This document shows positions 25,949-33,144 of a stretch of 64,000 nucleotides of DNA, piece by piece. Made by a program: the position numbers and the translations under genes. The DNA is taken from positions 1-64,000 of the forward strand of contig NZ_BAAAEP010000026.1 in assembly GCF_039523075.1 (NCBI RefSeq). Reading direction: 5' to 3'. The first letter of the stretch is position 1; every line of letters starts with the position of its first letter. Source of the DNA: Caenispirillum bisanense. Lineage in GTDB: Bacteria; Pseudomonadota; Alphaproteobacteria; Rhodospirillales; Rhodospirillaceae. Under the pieces are notes generated by a model. The model ran no database searches. It saw nothing but the letters and a program-made list of their open reading frames with translations, and was not told the DNA's origin.

Positions 25949-28728
25949 CCGACCGCGACCACGCCTCCCCCGTCCTCGACCCGCAGCCGGCGTCCTCGGG
26001 CGCTGGCGATGACGCCGCCGCTGCGCGCGGCCGCCTGAAGGTGTTCCTCGGCGTCGCGCCCGGCGCCGCCACGGTGGCGACCGTGCTGGCGGCGCAGATG
26101 GACACCCTGCACCGGCTGCGCCGCGACGGCGCCCCCGACAGCCGGCGCCCGGTCATCGGCCTGCTCATCCCCGACGACGTCGCCGCCCTGCCGCCGGAGG
26201 TGGAGGACAGCGACATCGTGCTGGTGCGCTCGTCGCAGGCCGAAGACCTCATGCGCCTGACGCCGGACGTGGTGGTGGTGAAGGGCCTGCGCGGCAGCAA
26301 CCGCCAGATCGCCCGGCTGGCGACGGGCGATTCGCAGCTGGACGACATCCTCGACCGCGGCATCGACGTCTATGCCGCCGTTTCCGCCGCCCACCTGGAA
26401 AGCGCCCGCGACCGCATCAGCGTGCTCGCCCTCATCCCGCCCGAGGACGTGCTGCCGGAAGCCTTCCTGGGCGAGGCCGACCAGATCGAGCTGATCGACG
26501 CCACCCCCCAGGACCTGGCCGACCGCTTCGAGGCCCACCAGCTGATGCTGGGGCCGGACGATTACGACACCCTGGCGCCGCTCTACGGCGTCGAATGCCT
26601 GTCGGTGCTGCGCGAGGTGGCCATCGGCGTCACCGCCCGCTACGTCCACCGCCAGTCGCTGGAACAGTGGTCGGAAAGCGTCGGCGGCACCGTCGAATCC
26701 ATCCCCGGCGAGCCGGTTCTGCCGCCGCGCATCCTGGTGTTGCTGTCCGATGTCGGCCGCCCCGACCGGCTGGTCCACGACGGCCACCGCCTTGCCGACC
26801 GCAACGGCGCGGCGTGGTATGTCGGCTATGTCGATACCGCCTGGAACCACCGCCTGCCGCGCGCCCTGCAGCGGGAGGTGACCGAAGCCCTGCACCTGGC
26901 CGACCACCTGGGGGCGGAGGTGGTGTCGCTGACCGGCCCCGACCTGCTGGAGGAAGTGAGCGACTTCATCCGCACCCAGGGCATCACCGAGGTGGTGGTG
27001 GCCCGGCCGCCGGTGCGCGGGTTGCGGCGGCTGTGGCGGCGGCCCTTCGCCGACCAGCTGATGGAGCGCTTCCGCGCCCTTGGCGTCCACATCGTGCCGG
27101 GGCCGGACGTCAGCGTTGACGCCTTCGCCCTGCCGTGGCGCATCGACGAGGGGCGGCCGTGGTTCCACGAGTACCTGGCCGGCGCCGTCGCCGCCTGCAT
27201 GGCGGCCGGGCTCATCAAGGTGCTCGACCCCCTGCTGCCGTCGGAAAGCCTGTCGATCATCATGCTGATGGCAGTGGTCTATGCCGCCACCGCCTACGGC
27301 TTCGCCTCCGCCCTGTTCACCTCGGTGCTGGGGCTGGCGATGTTCAACATGTTCTTCGTCGAGCCCAAGTTCGCCGTCACCCCCGACCAGCCGGAGCAGA
27401 TCTTCCAGCTGGCCATCTTCCTGGTGCTGGCGGCCATCACCTCCAACCTGGCCGGGCGGCTGCACGATCAGGCCCAGGCGGCGCGGCGGCGGGAGCGGCA
27501 CACCGGCGCCCTCTACCACCTGTCGCGCGAGGTCGCCGCCACCTCCGACCCGCATCAGGTGCTGGACGCCATCGCCCGCCAGCTGCGCGACCTGCTCTAC
27601 GTCGAGGTGCAGATCCTGCTGCCGCGGCGCATGGTGGCCGATGCCGACCCCGGCCCGGCCGGATCGGACGCCGAGGCGGACGAGCTGTGCGTCGCCTGGC
27701 CGGAGGGCGGGGCCCTCGCCGATGCCGACTGGAAGATCGCCGCCTGGGTGCGCCGCTACGGCGAGGCCGCCGGCCGCGGCACCGCCGTGCACAGCAACGC
27801 CGGCCGCATGTTCCAGCCGCTGCGCACCGGCTCGACCATCATCGGCGTGCTGGTGGTGGCGGCCGACGATCCCGCCTCGCTCCGCAGCCCCACCTTCCGC
27901 CGCCAGCTGGAAAGCCTGGCCGGCTTCTCCGCCCTGGCGCTGGAACGCATGCAGCTGAACCGCGAGGTGGAGAACGTGCGGGTGGTGGCGGAAACCGAAA
28001 GCCTGCGCTCCGCCCTGCTGTCGTCGCTCAGCCACGACCTGCGCACGCCGCTGGCCTCCATCATCGGCTCCACCACCTCGCTGCTGGCCTACGGCCGCTC
28101 CTACAGCGAGGAGGTTCAGCGCGACCTGCTGACCACCATCCTGGAGGAGGCGGAACGCCTCAACCGCTTCGTCGGCAACCTGCTGCAGATGACCAAGCTG
28201 GAAGCCGGCGCCACCGTGCCCAAGCCGCAGTGGGTGGACCTGGACGATCTGGTCGGCACCACTCTGGAACGCATGGAAAGCCGCCTGGAAAAGGTGACGG
28301 TGGAGGTGGACATAGCCCCCATGATGCCGCTGTTCCAGGTGGATTTCGTGCTGATGGAACACGTGCTGATGAACCTGCTGGACAATGCGGTGAAGTATTC
28401 GCCGGTCGGCTCCACCATCACCATCCGCGGCCGCCACGAGGCCAGCTGGATCGTGATCGAGGTGCAGGACCAGGGCATCGGCATTCCGCAGGAACACTGC
28501 CAGCGCATCTTCGACAAGTTCTTCCGCGTCTACGCCCGCGACCGGGTGGTGGCCGGCACCGGCCTCGGCCTTGCCATCTGCAAGGGCATCGTCGAAGGTC
28601 ATGGCGGCACCATCGAGGCGGAAAGCGACGGCCAGAACCAGGGCAGCGTGTTCCGCGTCCGCCTGCCCGTGCGGGTGCCGGCCGGCCGGCTGCCCGATGA
28701 TTTCGACGACGACGCGACCGTGCCCTGA
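25945..28728 (+). CDS. KdpD-like sensor histidine kinase with degenerate nucleotide-binding domain
   Basis: The 927-residue product has the KdpD order: KdpD domain (about residues 30-235), USP-like domain (about 260-390), four-helix DUF4118 membrane region (about 405-510), GAF-like domain, HisKA with SSLSHDLRTPLAS (His near 695), and HATPase with NLLDNAVKYS and GTGLGLAIC. KdpD senses K+ and ionic state and phosphorylates KdpE. Here the P-loop usually reading GxxxGVGKT is GVAPGAATVAT, with no lysine, and the usual VDELAHSNAPG is VVKGLRGSNRQ. ATP binding by this domain is probably lost while the kinase core looks intact. The ATG at 25945 overlaps the upstream stop. Confidence 0.88.
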   Translation: MTDRDHASPVLDPQPASSGAGDDAAAARGRLKVFLGVAPGAATVATVLAAQMDTLHRLRRDGAPDSRRPVIGLLIPDDVAALPPEVEDSDIVLVRSSQAEDLMRLTPDVVVVKGLRGSNRQIARLATGDSQLDDILDRGIDVYAAVSAAHLESARDRISVLALIPPEDVLPEAFLGEADQIELIDATPQDLADRFEAHQLMLGPDDYDTLAPLYGVECLSVLREVAIGVTARYVHRQSLEQWSESVGGTVESIPGEPVLPPRILVLLSDVGRPDRLVHDGHRLADRNGAAWYVGYVDTAWNHRLPRALQREVTEALHLADHLGAEVVSLTGPDLLEEVSDFIRTQGITEVVVARPPVRGLRRLWRRPFADQLMERFRALGVHIVPGPDVSVDAFALPWRIDEGRPWFHEYLAGAVAACMAAGLIKVLDPLLPSESLSIIMLMAVVYAATAYGFASALFTSVLGLAMFNMFFVEPKFAVTPDQPEQIFQLAIFLVLAAITSNLAGRLHDQAQAARRRERHTGALYHLSREVAATSDPHQVLDAIARQLRDLLYVEVQILLPRRMVADADPGPAGSDAEADELCVAWPEGGALADADWKIAAWVRRYGEAAGRGTAVHSNAGRMFQPLRTGSTIIGVLVVAADDPASLRSPTFRRQLESLAGFSALALERMQLNREVENVRVVAETESLRSALLSSLSHDLRTPLASIIGSTTSLLAYGRSYSEEVQRDLLTTILEEAERLNRFVGNLLQMTKLEAGATVPKPQWVDLDDLVGTTLERMESRLEKVTVEVDIAPMMPLFQVDFVLMEHVLMNLLDNAVKYSPVGSTITIRGRHEASWIVIEVQDQGIGIPQEHCQRIFDKFFRVYARDRVVAGTGLGLAICKGIVEGHGGTIEAESDGQNQGSVFRVRLPVRVPAGRLPDDFDDDATVP

Positions 28729-28742
28729 GAGAGACCCCCGCC

Positions 28743-29447
28743 ATGCCCAACGACGCCACCGGCAATGCCAAGATCCTGATCGTCGACGACGAGCCGCAGA
28801 TCCGCCGGTTCCTCAAGGCCAGCCTCAACGCCCACGGCTACACGGTGGTGGAGGCCGAGGACGCCAATGCCGCCATCCGGGCGGCGACGGTCGACAAGCC
28901 GGACCTGATGGTGCTCGACCTCGGCCTGCCCGACCTGGACGGCATGGAGGTGATCGCCCGCGTGCGCGAATGGTCGACCATGCCGATCATCGTGCTGTCA
29001 GTGCGGTCCGACGAAGGCGACAAGGTGGAGGCGCTGGACCGCGGCGCCAACGACTACATCACCAAGCCCTTCGGCATGGGCGAGCTGATGGCCCGCATGC
29101 GCGCCGCCCTGCGCCAGGTCGGCCCGGCCGGCAGCGACGAGCCGGTGCTGCGCACCGACCGCATCGAGATCGACCTCGCCAAGCGGCTGGTGACGGTGGA
29201 AGGGCAGGCGGTGCGCCTGTCGCGCAAGGAATACGACCTGCTGCGGGCGCTGGCCGCCCACCCCGGCAAGGTCATCACCCACCAGCAGCTGCTGCGCGAC
29301 ATCTGGGGCGAGGCCTATGTCGAGGAAACGCAGTACCTGCGCGTCTACGTCGGCCAGCTGCGCCAGAAGCTGGAAGCCGATCCGTCGCGGCCGCGGCTGA
29401 TCGTCACGGAACCGGGCGTCGGCTACCGCCTGCAGGTCTCCGGCTGA
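28743..29447 (+). CDS. kdpE: KdpE-like OmpR-family response regulator
   Basis: The 234-residue regulator has a receiver domain with the acidic pair VDDEPQ, phospho-acceptor Asp in VLDLGLPDLDG and switch lysine in YITKPFGM, plus a winged-helix DNA-binding domain with LSRKEYDLLRALAAHPGKV and GVGYRLQ. It matches KdpE and follows the KdpD-like kinase by 14 bases. The usual target operon kdpFABC is absent from the window, so its regulon could be different. The gene meets brnA convergently. Confidence 0.9.
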   Translation: MPNDATGNAKILIVDDEPQIRRFLKASLNAHGYTVVEAEDANAAIRAATVDKPDLMVLDLGLPDLDGMEVIARVREWSTMPIIVLSVRSDEGDKVEALDRGANDYITKPFGMGELMARMRAALRQVGPAGSDEPVLRTDRIEIDLAKRLVTVEGQAVRLSRKEYDLLRALAAHPGKVITHQQLLRDIWGEAYVEETQYLRVYVGQLRQKLEADPSRPRLIVTEPGVGYRLQVSG

Positions 29448-29474
29448 CCCAGGCCGGCCGAGGGCGGCGGGGCC

Positions 29475-29801
29475 TCAGCCGTCGCCGTCCTGCCGCGCCC
29501 GCATGTAGGTGCGCAGGACAGCGTTGATGCGGCTCTGGTAGCCCGGCCCCTGGTCCTTGAAGAAATCGACCACATCGGCGTCGAGCCGGATGCTCACCGG
29601 CACCTTGCGGCGAAACACCACCAGATCGGCGTCCTTCCACCACTCGGGCGGATGCAGGGGCGCCGCATCGGGGTCTTCCGCCACCTGACGGGCGATGTCG
29701 TCGTCGTCCGGCTCCGGCTGCGCCTGCAGGCGACGCAGCATCTCGCGATCAAGCTCCAGATCGTCCGGCGAGTGCTTCACGATACGCCTCTCGTTCTTCA
29801 C
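29475..29801 (-). CDS. brnA: BrnA-family antitoxin (DUF4415)
   Basis: The 108-residue protein ends in the BrnA/DUF4415 pattern: VFRRKVPVSIRLDADVVDFFKDQGPGYQSRINAVLRTYM, a ribbon-helix-helix-like DNA-binding fold. The acidic first half (PEPDDDDIARQVAEDPDA) is the expected toxin-neutralising part. In BrnTA the antitoxin binds BrnT and the operator to autorepress. The ATG used overlaps brnT by 53 bases, which is long; a second ATG 20 codons in would remove the overlap. Confidence 0.82.
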   Translation of the reverse strand: MKNERRIVKHSPDDLELDREMLRRLQAQPEPDDDDIARQVAEDPDAAPLHPPEWWKDADLVVFRRKVPVSIRLDADVVDFFKDQGPGYQSRINAVLRTYMRARQDGDG

Positions 29802-30063
29802 GGCTTGCTCTCCTTGCCGAGATGATGCGGCAGATCTCCACCGGGCGCACGGTGTAGACGACGGTCAAAGTGACGCCCTCGATGGCACCGGTAGCGATCC
29901 ACCGGGCTTCGCCATAGTCCCGCCTGTCATCGGCCCGCAGCAACACGGGGCCCGAAAAGATGAAGCTGGCGAACACGAAATCAAAGCCGCGTACATCCAG
30001 CGTCCAGCCGTTCTTCGCCTCGTCCCACTCGAAGCCCAGCCACTCCAGTTCCATCAGCAGCAT
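29749..30063 (-). CDS. brnT: BrnT-family ribonuclease toxin (DUF497)
   Basis: The 104-residue protein has the RelE-like BrnT pattern: LGFEWDEAKNGWTLDVRGFDF, DDRRDYGEARWIATG, VVYTVR and CRIISARRASREEREAY. It would cleave RNA and stop translation when free. The ATG at 30063 is preferred since GGGGGA lies just upstream; the 20 codons before it run through the promoter-palindrome region. First gene of the pair. Confidence 0.85.
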   Translation of the reverse strand: MLLMELEWLGFEWDEAKNGWTLDVRGFDFVFASFIFSGPVLLRADDRRDYGEARWIATGAIEGVTLTVVYTVRPVEICRIISARRASREEREAYREALAGRSGA

Positions 30064-30089
30064 GATCCCCCGCCCGCGCTGCCCTGACA

Positions 30090-30123
30090 CTGTGTATATA
30101 CAGCCGCCGGCGGCAGTCCGCAA
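30090..30123 (-). promoter_or_regulatory. brnTA promoter with palindromic operator
   Basis: On the minus strand TTGCGG (30118-30123) and TATATA (30095-30100) are 17 bases apart. A 14-bp near-palindrome CTGTATATACACAG (30090-30103, one mismatch) covers the -10. This fits an autorepressed toxin-antitoxin promoter with BrnA bound over the -10 (inference). Confidence 0.6.
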
Positions 30124-30134
30124 CGGGCAGAGGA

Positions 30135-30165
30135 AAGGCCCGCAGCGGGGGAAGCTGCGGGCCTT
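30135..30165 (-). terminator. Hairpin terminator of the OmpA-like gene
   Basis: AAGGCCCGCAGC (30135-30146) and GCTGCGGGCCTT (30154-30165) make a perfect 12-bp stem, followed on the minus strand by TTTCC. It separates the OmpA-like gene from the brnTA promoter. Confidence 0.75.
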
Positions 30166-30172
30166 GGGGCCG

Positions 30173-30218
30173 GACCACCGCCCCGGTGGGGGGAGGGGAG
30201 GGGTCAGGGGGTGGTCCG
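30173..30218 (+). other. G-quadruplex motif within a long hairpin, OmpA-like 3' region
   Basis: Four G-runs on the plus strand (30188-30193, 30195-30198, 30200-30203, 30207-30211) are separated by loops of 1, 1 and 3 bases, a canonical G4 pattern. The outer bases GGACCACC and GGTGGTCC can also pair. It lies directly beyond the stop of the minus-strand OmpA-like gene, whose transcript would carry the C-rich complement. Confidence 0.6.
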
Positions 30219-30234
30219 GGCAGTGGTGGAGGGG

Positions 30235-31212
30235 TTACTGCATGGTGGTGGTGGTGCCGGTGGTGCCGCCCATCGGCTGCACCGACGACGACTGCATGCC
30301 GCCGGCGCCAGCGCCGCCCATGCCCGTGCCGCCCATGCCGGAGCCGCCGGTGCCGGCCATGGTCTGGCCGAGGGCGCCTTCGATGATCACGCGGCGGTTC
30401 TCCGGCTCGCGCACGCCGTCGTCGGTCGGCACCCGCGGCTCGCTCTCGCCGCGCCATTCCACGTTCAGGCGATCGCGGGAAATGCCGCGGCCCTGCAGGG
30501 CATTGGCGACGTTCTCGGCGCGGCGCTGCGACAGGCCGACGTTGTAGTCGGCCGGGCCGGAGCGGTCGGCGTGGCCGACGACGTCAAGCTGCATGCCGGG
30601 GTTATCCTGGGCGAGGCCGGCCACCGCATCCAGCATGGCGCCGGCTTCCGACGGCACTTCGGCGACGTCCCAGTCGAAGAAGATGAGCACCGGCGGCGGG
30701 CCTTCCACCTGGGTCACCACCGGGTCGCCGCCGCGCTGCTGCATGGCCGACAGGAAGCCTTCGCGGCACTTGGCGATGTGGTCGTACTGCCAGCCTTCCT
30801 CGGCCTGCTCGACCCAGCAGTCGTAGTTGGCCTGGGCCGAGGCGGCCACTTCCGGCATGTCCTCGCGGAAGCCGTCGCGGTAGGCGCCGACCAGCTCGGC
30901 GCGGGCGGCGTGCAGCTCGTTGCGCCAGTCCTCGCGCCTGATGGACCAGTCGTCGGGGTTTTCCGGCGCCACGCGCTGGCCTTCGGCGGCCGCCAGGGCC
31001 TTGCCGGCGAAGTGGCTGGCCGACGGCCAGTCGTACATCTCGTCGGCTTCGAAGCGGGTGTAGTCGCTGTAGTTCTGCGCCAGCTTCTGGGTGAAGGGGG
31101 TGCCGCCGGTCGGCGTCATGGTCTTGGCGGATTCAATGGCCGCCGGGTTGGCGCAGGCCGCCAGAGCCAGGACGGCAGAGGCGGGCAGGGCAATCTTCAT
31201 AAAGGTATGCAT
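30235..31212 (-). CDS. OmpA-family lipoprotein
   Basis: A protein of about 325 residues with a lipoprotein signal ending in the lipobox LAAC, a unique middle domain, and a C-terminal OmpA peptidoglycan-binding domain: FFDWDVAEVPSEAG, VVGHADRSGPADYNVGLSQRRAENVANAL and the arginine-rich ENRRVIIE. The last 45 residues are Gly/Met/Ser/Thr-rich low-complexity sequence. It should link the outer membrane to peptidoglycan. The ATG at 31212 has AGGAGG 9 bases upstream; another ATG four codons later is possible. It is downstream of the sigma factor gene on the same strand but separated by a terminator. Confidence 0.86.
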   Translation of the reverse strand: MHTFMKIALPASAVLALAACANPAAIESAKTMTPTGGTPFTQKLAQNYSDYTRFEADEMYDWPSASHFAGKALAAAEGQRVAPENPDDWSIRREDWRNELHAARAELVGAYRDGFREDMPEVAASAQANYDCWVEQAEEGWQYDHIAKCREGFLSAMQQRGGDPVVTQVEGPPPVLIFFDWDVAEVPSEAGAMLDAVAGLAQDNPGMQLDVVGHADRSGPADYNVGLSQRRAENVANALQGRGISRDRLNVEWRGESEPRVPTDDGVREPENRRVIIEGALGQTMAGTGGSGMGGTGMGGAGAGGMQSSSVQPMGGTTGTTTTMQ

Positions 31213-31423
31213 GGGAACAGGCCTCCTCGAATTGCTCGCTATGCGGAGGGTCGCGTGCGGTTTGTCTTCCCAACGCGCATAGCGCAACCGAGGTTCGAAC
31301 TGTCGGGGCGTTCTTCGCCGTCACCGAGTCGCAAGAGGTAGAACGCCGAGTCGCGGCCGCAAAGAAGAACGCCGCCGACCCGGACCAGGGGGCGGCGGCG
31401 CGAAAAAATCGTCACGGAGAGAG

Positions 31424-31448
31424 AAAAAAGCGGGGCGAGAGAGGCCCC
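31424..31448 (-). terminator. Terminator after the ECF sigma factor gene
   Basis: On the minus strand GGGGC-CTCTCTC-GCCCC is followed by GCTTTTTT (plus-strand A-run 31424-31429). The stem is short (5 bp) but the T-run is clear. Confidence 0.55.
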
Positions 31449-31459
31449 CGGCAGAGAGA

Positions 31460-31957
31460 TCAGGCGGCGTCGCCTTCGGCCATCTGCAGGATGGTGCGCA
31501 GGTTGGCACGGCCGCGCGACAGGCGGGACTTCATGGTGCCGACCGGCAGGGCGGTTTCGGTGGCCGCTTCCTGGTGCGACCGTTCTTCCATGCCCAGCAT
31601 GCGGACGGCGGCGCGTTCCTGCTCCGACAGCGCATCCATGGCCGCCACCGCTTCGTTCAGGAACACCGAGTGCACCTGGTTCGGGCGGGCCACCATGCTG
31701 TCGTCGTGCACGGTGGTCTGCATGTAGCGGTAGGCCACCGCGTCGCGCCGCTTCTGGCTGATGAAGACGTTGCGCATCATGGTGAACAGCCACGACCGAA
31801 GGTTGGTGCCGGGCTTGTAAAGGTCCCACTTGCGAATGGCACGCTCAACGCAGTCCTGGACCAGATCGTTGGCATCGTCCTCGCTGCGCGCCAGAGAGCG
31901 GGCATAGCGCTTCAGGTCGGGGATCAGTTCCGCGATCTGGGTGTTGGCCGTGCTCAT
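31460..31957 (-). CDS. ECF-type RNA polymerase sigma factor
   Basis: The 165-residue protein has sigma region 2 (LKRYARSLARSEDDANDLVQ then RAIRKWDLYKPGTNLRSWL) and region 4 (LSEQERAAVRMLGMEERSHQEAATETALPVGTMKSRLSRGRANL). It resembles the alphaproteobacterial groups that include EcfG, but the group cannot be fixed by eye. The ATG at 31957 has GAGGAG 6 bases upstream. No anti-sigma factor, NepR or PhyR is encoded beside it, so its control is not evident. The downstream OmpA-like lipoprotein may be a target. Confidence 0.9.
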   Translation of the reverse strand: MSTANTQIAELIPDLKRYARSLARSEDDANDLVQDCVERAIRKWDLYKPGTNLRSWLFTMMRNVFISQKRRDAVAYRYMQTTVHDDSMVARPNQVHSVFLNEAVAAMDALSEQERAAVRMLGMEERSHQEAATETALPVGTMKSRLSRGRANLRTILQMAEGDAA

Positions 31958-32394
31958 CGCAATCTCCTCGGTCATTCTTGTGTCGTGTCCGGCGGGGGCT
32001 GCCGCCGTTCCCGCTTTCCATGCTCCGAGGATGCGCCGAGGGGCCGTAAAGCCTCCATGTGGCCTTGGACGGCGAGGCGTAAATTCGTTATCAGCGTGCC
32101 GGTGCTTTTTACAGTCCGCGACTCCGGCCGGGCAGGAGGCCCGCAAACCGCCCGATCCGGCGGTATTTCGCTTTCTCCGGCAAGGCGGCAGCAGCAGCAG
32201 GCAGGGGTCGCACGGGTATAAAGGGGGCGTAAAGGCATCAGCGCCGCATAAAGCGGCGCCGTTTCCGCCCTGGGGCGGAAATGTGAGCTGGATCAGCAGC
32301 TTGTGACTGTTCTGTGGCAGCCCGGAGGCGCCGGTGACGCAAGCGGCGCCAAGGCGCCGGGACGCAAGCGGCCCAAGGCGCCGGCGGCACAGCC
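31958..32394. other. Intergenic region upstream of the sigma factor gene
   Basis: About 437 bases with no supportable gene. It should contain the sigma factor promoter (minus strand). No confident -35/-10 or GGAAC-N-CGTT type autoregulatory motif was found. The far end holds a short tandem repeat. Confidence 0.5.
32327..32390. repeat. Short tandem repeat, about 25-bp unit, 2.5 copies
   Basis: Units GGCGCCGGTGACGCAAGCGG... (32327-32352), GGCGCCGGGACGCAAGCGG... (32353-32376) and a partial third copy follow one another, with the palindrome GGCGCC at each start. It lies at the 3' end of the small membrane protein gene. Confidence 0.6.
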
Positions 32395-32724
32395 TCAGCG
32401 GTCGGTGCCGCTGCCGCTGCGCTGGGCGGCCGGGCGCGACCGCCGGCGGCTGCCATCCCACGACCCGCGTTCCGAGGCGGACAGGCCGGCCATCAGGCTG
32501 CGGTCGTCGCCGCGCCCCTCGACGGTGTCGCCGGAGGCGGCGCGCAGGCTGCTGCGGCGCAGGACCAGGGCAATGGCGGTGACCATGAAGCCGGCGCCGA
32601 ACACCACCGCCAGCAGACGGGCAAGCGCGGCGGTGCTGGGTTCCGGCCCGCCCTCCACCGGAGTGAAGCCGAACAGCCCAGACATCACCGCCAGAATGAA
32701 GAAGACCATAGCGGCATACGTCAT
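32395..32724 (-). CDS. Small membrane protein, DUF1328-like
   Basis: A 109-residue protein. Residues 1-55 form two hydrophobic helices starting MTYAAMVFFILAVMSGLFGF and continuing ARLLAVVFGAGFMVTAIALVLRR, which resembles the small DUF1328/YtjA membrane proteins. The remaining half is Arg/Ser/Gly-rich and probably disordered. The ATG at 32724 has AGG 8 bases upstream and starts directly at the first helix. Function unknown. Confidence 0.6.
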   Translation of the reverse strand: MTYAAMVFFILAVMSGLFGFTPVEGGPEPSTAALARLLAVVFGAGFMVTAIALVLRRSSLRAASGDTVEGRGDDRSLMAGLSASERGSWDGSRRRSRPAAQRSGSGTDR

Positions 32725-33144
32725 GTGGCTAACCTGGCATCCCTCTTTCGTTCCAACCCGTCCGACGCAGGACCGGCTGCTCGTTCGTCGTGGCACCGCC
32801 GGCATCGGCCCGCAGAGCCCTGCACGGCCGCGGGAGCTGCGCCCGTGGCCGAGGACATTCACCCTTCAAACGCCAGATCGGGCCAAGGGTTGCGCCAATG
32901 TGAACATTCTCAGCCGACGTTGTTGCAGCGCAATAACCGGGGCCCGGACCGCGCCAGCCGCGGAATTCCGCCGATGCGGGCGCGGCCCGCGAAAAATGCA
33001 GGCTTCGCTGCACTGCAGCAACGGCAAAATTAAGCGATAGCGGCGCGGCCTGCACGATGCAGTGCAGCGGCGGGGGAGCCGGCTCCTCCATGCGGAGTCG
33101 GCCGCCTCCCCGGCGGGCGCAGGCGCGGGGCCGAAAGATCGGGG
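32725..33144. other. Intergenic region with a long-spaced inverted repeat
   Basis: About 420 bases without a supportable gene. CGCTGCACTGCA (33007-33018) and TGCAGTGCAGCG (33058-33069) form a perfect 12-bp inverted repeat with a 39-base spacer. The spacer includes an AT-richer stretch (CAAAATTAAGCGATAG). Function unknown: possible operator, or hairpin at the end of the HD-GYP gene. Confidence 0.5.

Noticed and set aside
22779..28602. Two very long minus-strand open frames (22779-25625, 25468-28602)
   Set aside because: Both are antisense to the PLD-VTT, EEP and KdpD-like genes, have low-complexity composition and no recognisable motif.
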